Shown: positions 1 to 4,750, numbered from the stretch's first letter. The stretch is DNA of 7,668 nucleotides from Methylomonas sp. (GCA_026988195.1 JALSLS010000422.1:1-7668), one strand, 5' to 3'. Numbers and translations are program-made. Notes: a model not told the origin generated them from the sequence alone.

Positions 1-464
1 CCAGGTATAGATTCACCTGATTTAATCGCATTCTTGATCGCTGTTTTATCAATCTTCCAGCTAATTACCTGCTCTTTAAATTTTTCTGGTATTAACTCTT
101 CATTTTTAATAACTACTGATGCTGGATTTTTCTGAATTGAAAGTTTGAAATAAGGGCATTCAATTTTAGTAATACCTGTATTTTCCATACTTCCTTTTAG
201 GTAATCTTTCATCCATTTGATACGGTTTTCTAATGATTTTCTGCGTTTGGCCATTTCTGTCTCAGCTTCTTTTATGGCTTTTGCTGTTGCTTCCATATTG
301 CGCATAAATTTAGTGACATTAATTGCCTTGGTTTCCATTTCATCACCTAAAGCCTCTAATGTGTCATTAACCGCCTCGATGGGTAAATCCAGTTCTGGAT
401 CGGTTAAATTATCTAACGCTTCTAAATAGGTGCTGCTTAATTCATATAAAGATAAATTGTTCAT
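1..464 (-). CDS. Siphovirus Gp157-family protein, 3' end cut by window edge
   Basis: The frame opens at ATG (464-462), behind GAGG about 8 nt upstream, and runs off the left edge after 154 codons, so the C-terminus is missing. The protein starts with MNNLSLYELSSTYLEALDNL. An acidic segment with alternating L and E follows, then a long charged coiled-coil helix (about residues 37-88) rich in K/E/R. The final part has the family's typical core, including ENTGITKIECPYFKLSIQKN, then PASVVI and a closing K-A-I-K-x-A-I-K-S-G-E-x-I-P-G. This order matches the Gp157 family known from siphoviruses and plasmids, whose members are usually about 160-180 residues, so only a short tail is lost. The biochemical role is not established; members often lie near single-strand annealing or recombination genes, as here. 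It is the last visible gene of the left-hand minus-strand run and follows a hairpin. Confidence 0.8.
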   Translation of the reverse strand, partial: MNNLSLYELSSTYLEALDNLTDPELDLPIEAVNDTLEALGDEMETKAINVTKFMRNMEATAKAIKEAETEMAKRRKSLENRIKWMKDYLKGSMENTGITKIECPYFKLSIQKNPASVVIKNEELIPEKFKEQVISWKIDKTAIKNAIKSGESIP

Positions 465-483
465 GATCTTTTCCTCAAAAGAG

Positions 484-507
484 AAGCGGTAGCATTAGCC
501 ACCGCTT
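484..507 (-). terminator. Hairpin between the J-domain gene and the Gp157 gene; terminator or attenuator
   Basis: A 10-bp stem (484-493 with 498-507) closes a 4-nt loop. On the minus strand one pair is G-U; on the plus strand the same position is an A-C mismatch, so minus-strand RNA is favoured. CUCUUUU follows the stem in that direction, which fits a weak intrinsic terminator. The Gp157 start codon lies only about 20 nt beyond the stem, so it may instead limit read-through or block translation. Confidence 0.55.
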
Positions 508-514
508 AATAAAA

Positions 515-1021
515 TTAGTGTGCTAAAGCTGGTCTCTGCTTTGGTGCGTTGTTTACGCTAACACTTCCGTATTTATCACGTATTTTGTCCATATCCCAAT
601 CACCTTTATTACGACTTTTATAATCAGCTGGGCGAAAGTACCAGGAACACTTTTTCTTAGCCCACCAGTAACCAGCGGCTTTTATTTCTGCTTTATATTG
701 CTTAGTATTACCTGTCAGCCAGACCCAAGCCCCACAAACCTCAATATTCAAACCAGATAACCCAATAACTGCATTTATTGCCTCGTTTAGCATGTCGCCA
801 AAATCACTGTTTACTTCTTCGTCAATTGGGCGTTCTGCCCCGTTGTAGCTGATTTTTGTTAAGAATTGATACGCAACATTAACAGCCTTCATCATTTCCA
901 GACCTGCTGGGTTTCTATCAGGGTGATATTTAATACAGGCTTTACGATAAGCTGTTTTAATTTCTTCTGGGTCAGAAATAGCAGTAAGAGAAAGTATTGA
1001 AAGTGCATCTTTAATATTCAT
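515..1021 (-). CDS. Plasmid/phage-type J-domain (DnaJ-like) protein, 168 aa
   Basis: Residues 3-56 form a J domain: helix II with AYRKACIKY, the HPD tripeptide at 33-35 needed to stimulate Hsp70 (DnaK), then a helix III ending in AVNVAYQFLTKI. The G/F-rich, zinc-finger and substrate-binding parts of true DnaJ are absent. The C-terminal half carries a tryptophan-rich segment (about 97-137) with G-x-W-V-W-L-T-G-N-T, then K-A-A-G-Y-W-W-A-K-K-K and W-Y-F-R-P; I know this pattern from short J-domain proteins of phages and plasmids. Its start overlaps the stop of the upstream gene (ATGA, 1018-1021) behind a very strong GGAGGTGAT, so translation is coupled. The likely role is to recruit host DnaK to a replication or recombination complex; that is inference. 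Confidence 0.85.
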   Translation of the reverse strand: MNIKDALSILSLTAISDPEEIKTAYRKACIKYHPDRNPAGLEMMKAVNVAYQFLTKISYNGAERPIDEEVNSDFGDMLNEAINAVIGLSGLNIEVCGAWVWLTGNTKQYKAEIKAAGYWWAKKKCSWYFRPADYKSRNKGDWDMDKIRDKYGSVSVNNAPKQRPALAH

Positions 1022-1854
1022 TGCATCACCTCCGGCTCTAAGGTGGTTCGTTCTGCAAAGTCTTCTAGTTTTTTATCCAACTTTTGGTAGAAAACTTGAC
1101 TTAATTCCATAAAATTATTAAAGCGGTTATGAGAAGCTTTAATCATCCATTTTTTAACTCGTTCCCTATCTAATCCTAATTCATTTATTCTAGCTTCAAG
1201 GCGTTGATGTTGAGATTTAGATATACCTTTAAATTCTGTTTTAAGCTCCGTTGTTGCCTGTTGAACACTAACAGCTTCCCTTTGTTGAATCATATCTTCA
1301 ATATCCTGGGTAAATATTTCAGATAGTCCGGCCATGCGTAATGTGGCATCAATATGGGCTGATTTTTCAGCCATTTTTAGTGATTTATTAATATCACCGT
1401 TGTCTTGTTTTAGTAGCCTAGCCCCTACTCCATCGGCAATAACTCGGTTTGATGCATCTACAATTTCACATCTAATAATGATTTGAGTTAATTGGGTACC
1501 TGATAAGGCGGTTTGTTCATAATCGGCTAAAGTTGGGTAGCGAACGGAAACACCAAGCATGCCACAAATTTTTTCAGCACCAGGTTTAAATAAGCTGGGC
1601 TTACTAAAATGGTTTGGATTCTGACAATGCTTACCTGCTTGGCATTTGTTCCTACTTACAACATGAATTTTTCCGAAGTCTGAACCTTCAATTAATGCTT
1701 CACGAACCCAAGACATTAACGCGGATCTATTTTGTTTTCGTCGGTCTAATCCAGCTTGAAAGGTTTCTGCTGGAAGGTCTAAAGGATTGGCTGAGATAAC
1801 CGCCAATTCTTGCTCGGATTTAACCCCGGTTGTTTTTTGAGTTGCTGAATTCAT
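1018..1854 (-). CDS. Phage/plasmid recombination-associated protein of unnamed family, 278 aa
   Basis: ATG start behind AGGAGG with 5 nt spacing. The core has L-F-K-P-G-A-E-K (89-95), a region likely to form beta strands (about 121-150) ending in D-G-V-G-A, then K-x-x-K-M-A-E-K-S-A-H-I-D-A (157-170) and E-I-F-T-Q-D-I-E-D (179-187). The same order (a K-P-G-A-E motif, a strand region, a KMA-x-K helix and an FTQD-x-ED tail) appears in phage and plasmid proteins usually encoded beside single-strand annealing functions. From memory I suspect a Rad52-like relationship but cannot test it. C71, H76, C77 and H82 form a possible small metal-binding cluster. Residues 205-270 are helical and charged. It is coupled to the J-domain gene by a 4-nt overlap, and the Gp157 gene follows, which supports a DNA-processing role. 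Confidence 0.7.
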   Translation of the reverse strand: MNSATQKTTGVKSEQELAVISANPLDLPAETFQAGLDRRKQNRSALMSWVREALIEGSDFGKIHVVSRNKCQAGKHCQNPNHFSKPSLFKPGAEKICGMLGVSVRYPTLADYEQTALSGTQLTQIIIRCEIVDASNRVIADGVGARLLKQDNGDINKSLKMAEKSAHIDATLRMAGLSEIFTQDIEDMIQQREAVSVQQATTELKTEFKGISKSQHQRLEARINELGLDRERVKKWMIKASHNRFNNFMELSQVFYQKLDKKLEDFAERTTLEPEVMQ

Positions 1855-1859
1855 AGCAA

Positions 1860-1865
1860 CCTCCT
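1860..1865 (-). promoter_or_regulatory. Strong ribosome binding site of the 278-residue gene
   Basis: AGGAGG lies 5 nt before the ATG at 1854 and fixes that start. It follows TTGCACATT, which also precedes the Shine-Dalgarno of the next gene upstream. Confidence 0.75.
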
Positions 1866-1887
1866 AATGTGCAAATTAAATTAAAAA

Positions 1888-1911
1888 TGGAGTAAGCGGC
1901 TACTTACCCCA
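1888..1911 (-). terminator. Intercistronic hairpin with UAGCCG loop and U-run
   Basis: The 9-bp stem (1888-1896 with 1903-1911) is fully paired on the minus strand if one G-U is allowed; the plus strand has an A-C mismatch there. The loop reads UAGCCG in minus-strand RNA. The stem is followed almost at once by AUUUUUAAUUU, giving the shape of an intrinsic terminator after the 98-residue gene. The gap at 2249-2280 has a hairpin with the identical loop. Confidence 0.6.
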
Positions 1912-1918
1912 CCCGTTT

Positions 1919-2215
1919 TTAATATTCTTCAGGTAGAAGAATGGTTGTTGATGATCTATCTGCTTCGGTAATTACCCAAAGTAAAACAGTACCGAATTGG
2001 TAAGCTGAAAAAATACGATCTTTAGCCGTTAATGCTGAATTATTAGCGTCTTTATCATCTTGATCCATATCCCCCCAATCACCGCAGTGGTGGCGACTTA
2101 ATAAAGCAATAGGTGAAATATCCATACCCTGCATTACTACTAATGCACCAGGTGTTGTTAATGTTCGACCAAGTTCAAAAAGCGGTTTAACTTGATTTGT
2201 TTCTTGAGTTGTCAT
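1919..2215 (-). CDS. Conserved plasmid-related protein, 98 aa
   Basis: This small protein carries all the signature segments of a family widely found on conjugative plasmids and genomic islands and usually labelled only 'plasmid related protein'. They are a P-L-F-x-L-G-x-T-x-x-T-P-G-A-L opening (11-25), R-H-H-C-G-D-W-G-D (41-49), and a C-terminal end ITEADRSSTTILLPEEY (82-98). The length matches the family. No biochemical activity is known to me. The ATG at 2215 follows GGAG at a rather long 10-nt spacing. Hairpins lie on both sides (2249-2280 before, 1888-1911 after), so its expression may be insulated from its neighbours. Its presence supports a plasmid or integrative element. Confidence 0.8.
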   Translation of the reverse strand: MTTQETNQVKPLFELGRTLTTPGALVVMQGMDISPIALLSRHHCGDWGDMDQDDKDANNSALTAKDRIFSAYQFGTVLLWVITEADRSSTTILLPEEY

Positions 2216-2248
2216 AATCTAATTACTCCAATGTGCAACAATGGAAAC

Positions 2249-2280
2249 GTGCGGACCAGGGCGGCTACCCTAGCCCACAC
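2249..2280 (-). terminator. Strong intercistronic hairpin with UAGCCG loop
   Basis: A 13-bp stem (2249-2261 with 2268-2280) encloses a six-base loop. In minus-strand RNA all 13 positions pair, three of them as G-U. The loop UAGCCG equals that of 1888-1911. The sequence after the stem is only moderately U-rich (GUUUCC), so termination may be weak; processing or mRNA stabilisation is equally possible. Confidence 0.55.
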
Positions 2281-2290
2281 AAAAGTATAT

Positions 2291-2584
2291 TTAAAAAGGT
2301 GCTATCTCGGATAAACTCTCTGATTTAGCATTTTTTTTACCTCGAATTGAATCCACCATCTTTTTTACTGCTTCTAAAAGTGTTTCTCCTGTTTCATAAT
2401 ATGGTTCAGTATTACTACCTACTGGGGCAGATATAAATACCGCGTAATGCTCACGCCTGCCGTATTGGTCAAGCCAACTATCAGAATGAACGCAAATAGA
2501 ACGGCCAGTAATGCCAACACCTAACAATGCTGTTTTTACTACGCTGACCGCCCTACGCTGTTTATTTATGAGATTAACTAACAT
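2291..2584 (-). CDS. Hypothetical protein, 97 aa
   Basis: I do not recognise the family. I chose the ATG at 2584 because AGGAGG lies 5 nt before it; the frame stays open for 16 more codons upstream, but that start has no ribosome site and falls in the palindrome at 2615-2636. The protein has a basic N-terminus (NKQRRAVSVVK), a central part likely to form strands with D-Q-Y-G-R-R-E-H-Y-A-V-F-I-S-A-P (39-54), an amphipathic helix G-E-T-L-L-E-A-V-K-K-M-V-D-S-I (66-80) and a basic tail. There is no signal peptide or membrane segment. It is the first gene of the left-hand minus-strand run, and the palindrome sits just upstream, so it may be the controlled promoter-proximal gene. Confidence 0.65.
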   Translation of the reverse strand: MLVNLINKQRRAVSVVKTALLGVGITGRSICVHSDSWLDQYGRREHYAVFISAPVGSNTEPYYETGETLLEAVKKMVDSIRGKKNAKSESLSEIAPF

Positions 2585-2614
2585 AAAGCCTCCTAAGAGT
2601 TTAATGATTAAAGT

Positions 2615-2636
2615 AAATATGAATATATTCATATTT
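2615..2636. promoter_or_regulatory. Palindromic operator candidate, copy 1
   Basis: A perfect 22-bp palindrome whose inner 20 bp (AATATGAATATATTCATATT) recur identically at 2764-2783. It lies about 30 bp upstream of the ATG at 2584, where a promoter of the left-hand gene run would be expected. Two identical palindromes in one gap suggest a dimeric regulator; none is identified in the window. Confidence 0.5.
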
Positions 2637-2651
2637 TGAGCCGTTTTATTC

Positions 2652-2674
2652 TTGTAAAAGGATCAGGTTTACAA
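2652..2674. repeat. Short inverted repeat between the two palindromes
   Basis: TTGTAAA at 2652-2658 is matched by TTTACAA at 2668-2674, with a 9-nt centre. It lies in the probable promoter region upstream of the 97-residue gene and could be a second regulator site. On the minus strand TTGTAA and AATAAA spaced by 18 could be -35 and -10, but both match consensus only moderately. Confidence 0.35.
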
Positions 2675-2763
2675 GGCAACTAACGGAAAAAGTTGTTTTG
2701 GTTTCTCCATATTTTAAGTGCCCGAGCCGACCAAAAAAGAAGCACTATATTTACATATAAAAC

Positions 2764-2783
2764 AATATGAATATATTCATATT
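2764..2783. promoter_or_regulatory. Palindromic operator candidate, copy 2
   Basis: An exact repeat of the 20-bp palindrome at 2616-2635, centred 148 bp away (about 14 helical turns), just beyond the stop of the SLOG-like gene. The spacing would allow looping between two bound dimers. Confidence 0.5.
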
Positions 2784-2813
2784 TTAGTATAAATAACTAA
2801 TAAAAACAACCAT

Positions 2814-3392
2814 TTATATAAATAAATCAAATTGTTTTTTTACCCATGAATAGCCTTTATCATCTGTATTTTTAGCCCAATACCCTTGCCCTAAAACTGG
2901 TAATTCTGAACTAGAAAAACCAATAGGAAAGGCTATTACAGAAAGGTTGCGAGAAATGGCACAACGGCAAGCTAATAGAGAACCCCGTGAACGAGGAGAG
3001 CTAAAAAAAACTAATAGACCTGTATTGGCTGAATTAATAACCTGTTTAGTTCTGTTAGCCAGACGAATCCAAGGAAGCACAGAAATATCCCCACCTGCTA
3101 ACCATTCGACAGAGCCACCAGAACGGGAAAATTTAAAAACCTGATTAATTGCTGAAGAAGGTGCAGCTCCTTCTCCTTTGGAACTAAAAGAAGACAAACA
3201 ACGAACTATAGAAGGCGGTATTGATCCTGGAACAGCCGACAATAAAGCCGCATCAGCACCAGAACAGCAACCGACGACAAAAGACGATCCACGGGCGGCA
3301 AGTTCTGAGGTTATTTGAACAATTAAAGCTGATCCATTCGCGGGCATTGCCCGCGAACCAGCCACCGCCACGATACCATGTTGATTAAACAC
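2814..3392 (-). CDS. DprA/SLOG-like Rossmann-fold protein, 192 aa
   Basis: The sequence shows features of the SLOG/DprA-like nucleotide-binding Rossmann fold: a strand leading into A-V-A-G-S-R (9-14), V-V-G-C-C-S-G-A-D (39-47) at the second turn, A-G-G-D-I-S-V-L-P (99-107), and a late F-F-S-S-P-R-S-R-G-S-L-L-A-C (129-142) followed by V-I-A-F-P-I-G-F (152-159). Proteins with this order occur on plasmids; members I recall are rich in small residues and annotated as hypothetical. I chose the GTG at 3392, which overlaps the upstream stop in GTGTTTAA (3385-3392) and suggests reinitiation. An in-frame GTG 19 codons earlier (3449) would only add a hydrophobic leader. By family analogy it may bind a nucleotide or nucleic acid; its ligand is unknown. 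Its codons contain more A than the adjacent upstream frame. Confidence 0.65.
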   Translation of the reverse strand: MFNQHGIVAVAGSRAMPANGSALIVQITSELAARGSSFVVGCCSGADAALLSAVPGSIPPSIVRCLSSFSSKGEGAAPSSAINQVFKFSRSGGSVEWLAGGDISVLPWIRLANRTKQVINSANTGLLVFFSSPRSRGSLLACRCAISRNLSVIAFPIGFSSSELPVLGQGYWAKNTDDKGYSWVKKQFDLFI

Positions 3393-3759
3393 CCAGCACC
3401 GCCAAAGAAGAAAGAGCGGGCAAGGGAGGAAGTAAAGAGCGAGCCGCACTACAGGAAAGCCCAGCAGGTAGAGCGACCTTAACCGTAAAATGAGGCACAG
3501 CTAAACCACACGCTGACCAAACAGGGGAGCCAACAAAGCCAGGGCGAACCCAAACACGCCAGCCAAGAACAGAAACAGAACGGGCAAAGACAGAAGCCAA
3601 AGCAAAGGAGGAGAATGGCACAAACAAACAGGCTGGAGCCGGTGACCAACCAGAACCACCAGGCAATGAACGCTTAGCCCATACCCAGCCACTAGGAATA
3701 GAGCGGGCAACAACACCAGCACCACGAGAACCACCACAAACCGAAACAAAACCAGACAT
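3385..3759 (-). CDS. Highly basic, acid-free hypothetical protein, 124 aa
   Basis: ATG at 3759 follows GGGGG at 4 nt. The frame has a codon pattern typical of real coding (many GNT and NCT codons) and ends by overlapping the SLOG-like gene by 8 nt. The protein has no Asp, Glu, Asn or Gln and is made mostly of S, G, A, V, P, L, W, F and R (about nine K/R). The coding strand has only 21 A in 375 bases, which explains the missing residues. It begins FVSVCGGSRGAG, recalling the AVAGSR start of the downstream protein, so it may be a decayed or diverged relative. Another frame of the same strand is also open, so a low-complexity artefact cannot be excluded. No family recognised. Confidence 0.45.
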   Translation of the reverse strand: MSGFVSVCGGSRGAGVVARSIPSGWVWAKRSLPGGSGWSPAPACLFVPFSSFALASVFARSVSVLGWRVWVRPGFVGSPVWSACGLAVPHFTVKVALPAGLSCSAARSLLPPLPALSSLAVLGV

Positions 3760-3868
3760 AAAACCCCCTATAAATGGAAATTGAAGATAAAGACAAGAGC
3801 CATACACGGCTTTTGCTTTTAAATTTAATTCCCAAAAAAAGAAAAAATTTAAAAAGAAAAAAACGCCT

Positions 3869-3874
3869 TCTAAT
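3869..3874 (+). promoter_or_regulatory. Possible -10 element ahead of the 108-nt stem-loop
   Basis: TCTAAT matches TATAAT at five of six positions, and transcription from it would start almost exactly at the base of the stem at 3884. No good -35 is present (AATTTA at 17 bp), so this is a weak call. Confidence 0.2.
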
Positions 3875-3883
3875 AAGAAACTC

Positions 3884-3991
3884 AAAATGTGCTTGGTCAA
3901 GGTGGAGAGTGGTTAGTGATTATTGTCCTGCAAGTGCTTTTTTTGCAGGGCACTAAGCACTTATCACTACTACCTTGATTAAGCACATTTT
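3884..3991 (+). ncRNA. Long wobble-paired stem-loop, candidate small RNA or processing site
   Basis: The basal stem pairs 3884-3905 with 3970-3991 over 22 positions, including three that are G-U only in plus-strand RNA and would be A-C mismatches in minus-strand RNA. An inner TAGTGAT/ATCACTA stem and an apical stem (TGTCCTGCAA with TTGCAGGGCA, one G-U) complete an imperfect hairpin of 108 nt, followed by a short U-run. The strand-biased wobble pattern suggests selection on plus-strand RNA. It lies between the divergent structured region and the start of the SLOG operon. It could be a small RNA, a terminator or a DNA cruciform site; no known family is recognised. Confidence 0.4.
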
Positions 3992-4039
3992 TGGTTTATC
4001 ATTTTGCGTTTTTTTATTTTTATTTTTTCTACCGATGAT

Positions 4040-4262
4040 CGAGCTGTAGCGAAGCGGAAGTGAGTTTTAAAACAATTGCGTAGCCACAAGATCTATTAGG
4101 GCATGGATGCCCGTTTTTCCGGCAGGGAAGCCGGAAATAAGCAGGAAGCGCAGGGATAGCAAAGTTTTGGCTACTAGAAGACTTAGTTAAGCAGTAAAGA
4201 CTTTGGGCGGTACTGGCATGGATGCCTGTACCGAACAGCCACGGATGGCTAATAGTGATTTG
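4040..4262 (+). ncRNA. Cluster of GGA-loop hairpins, candidate CsrA/RsmA-type sponge RNA
   Basis: Four clear hairpins present GGA in the loop on the plus strand: 4099-4112 (loop UGGA), 4116-4137 (8-bp stem, loop AGGGAA), 4208-4233 (10 pairs plus one U-U mismatch, loop UGGA) and 4237-4250 (loop CGGA). Eight GGA triplets occur in about 200 nt; most sit in CANGGA or CAGGA contexts, including the single-stranded AGGA and GGGA at 4143-4156. CsrA-family proteins bind exactly such GGA-in-loop hairpins, and sponge RNAs such as CsrB carry many of them. I see no convincing promoter or terminator, so the boundaries are approximate. Hairpin-rich DNA with a replication or transfer role is the main alternative. 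Confidence 0.4.
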
Positions 4263-4292
4263 GCGATAGCCTAATGAACGGTTAAATAAATT

Positions 4293-4368
4293 GCGTACCC
4301 TTCGGACTTTATCGAAGTTGATAATAAACAGTTTCTAGCTGAATAAATTTACTGGTTTGAGGGTACGC
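4293..4368 (+). ncRNA. Compact 76-nt branched fold
   Basis: An outer stem (4293-4302 with 4359-4368, core GCGTACCC/GGGTACGC, with one U-G pair on the plus strand) encloses a TTCG/CGAA hairpin (4301-4316, whose base competes with the last two pairs of the outer stem) and a second stem AACAGT/ACTGGTT with one bulged G (4327-4357). It may be the 3' domain of the RNA suggested for 4040-4262. No poly-U tail follows, and it is not a tRNA. Confidence 0.35.
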
Positions 4369-4463
4369 CACTAAAAATACTGTGAATTTAAAGTTTGGTT
4401 TAGGTTGTAGTAAACATACAGAATATATCTATAAAAATATTGTTGGAATGTCATGCAACTTAT

Positions 4464-4727
4464 CTAGCAGTTTTCATCATTACCAAATGCCCACATAATG
4501 GCATCAAAAAAATCCCCTGTTGTTTGAATACAGCCTAGTTCGTCTAATAGCATAAAAGTATGTTCATTCCCTATTCGGTATTTGTACTTAGTTTTCTTTA
4601 AAATATAACCTTGTTTAGCTATATTCCTTTTTAACCGAAATTCTAATACTTTTATTTGCGCTGGAGTAAAGGTAACTATCTGTTCAGGAGTAAGAGAAGC
4701 TATTTGCTCATTAGTTAAAGTTTTCAC
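4464..4727 (-). CDS. Hypothetical protein with N-terminal LTxEQI octapeptide repeats, 87 aa
   Basis: The frame starts at GTG (4727), with a stop three codons upstream, so no longer form exists, and no clear Shine-Dalgarno is visible. Residues 4-26 contain three octapeptide units, L-T-N-E-Q-I-A-S, L-T-P-E-Q-I-V-T and F-T-P-A-Q-I-K-V, a spacing seen in many unrelated bacterial proteins and predicted to form short stacked helices. A basic stretch (29-52, RLKRNIAKQGYILKKTKYKYRIGN) follows, then an acidic C-terminal part likely folding as strand and helix (T-F-M-L-L-D-E-L-G and D-F-F-D-A-I-M-W-A-F-G). No signal peptide. I do not recognise a family, and the function is unknown. It lies downstream of two other minus-strand genes but has its own candidate promoter. 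Confidence 0.6.
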   Translation of the reverse strand: MKTLTNEQIASLTPEQIVTFTPAQIKVLEFRLKRNIAKQGYILKKTKYKYRIGNEHTFMLLDELGCIQTTGDFFDAIMWAFGNDENC

Positions 4728-4750
4728 TGAGTATTAGTGTAGTTGTGTAA

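Larger units (their letters stand above)
3760..4463. other. 704-bp gene-free interval rich in RNA-like structure
   Basis: No convincing reading frame lies here on either strand. From left to right it holds an A-rich plus-strand stretch (3830-3870), the 108-nt stem-loop at 3884-3991, a T-rich stretch (4003-4030), the GGA-loop hairpin cluster (about 4040-4250) and the branched fold at 4293-4368. AATTGCGTA occurs twice, at about 4074 and 4290. The remainder (4370-4463) is plain AT-rich sequence in which I see nothing. Confidence 0.7.

Noticed and set aside
217..429. Plus-strand open frame of 70 codons
   Set aside because: It lies wholly opposite the well-supported Gp157-family gene and has no ribosome site or family features.
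2585..2632. N-terminal extension of the 97-residue protein to the ATG at 2632
   Set aside because: The ATG lies inside the palindrome and lacks a ribosome site, whereas AGGAGG precedes the ATG at 2584.
2947..3144. Plus-strand open frame of 65 codons opposite the SLOG-like gene
   Set aside because: Its charged, repetitive composition mirrors the codon bias of the opposite strand; no start signal or recognisable fold.
3501..3749. Second minus-strand frame (82 codons, Leu/Val-rich) within the acid-free gene
   Set aside because: A membrane-like protein would result, but it has no ribosome site and the openness follows from the lack of A, which removes all stop codons. The frame beginning at 3759 has the better start and codon pattern.
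3760..3900. Longer N-terminal form of the acid-free protein starting at 3900
   Set aside because: The 47 extra codons are AT-rich Phe/Leu/Lys sequence without a ribosome site and unlike the rest of the protein; the start at 3759 has GGGGG just upstream.
4099..4250. CRISPR array or simple tandem repeat
   Set aside because: The hairpins share loop motifs but not stem sequences or spacing, so they are not direct repeats with spacers.
4293..4368. tRNA gene
   Set aside because: The length and closed outer stem recall a cloverleaf, but there is no anticodon arm of the right form, no T-arm consensus TTCRANY, and only two inner stems.
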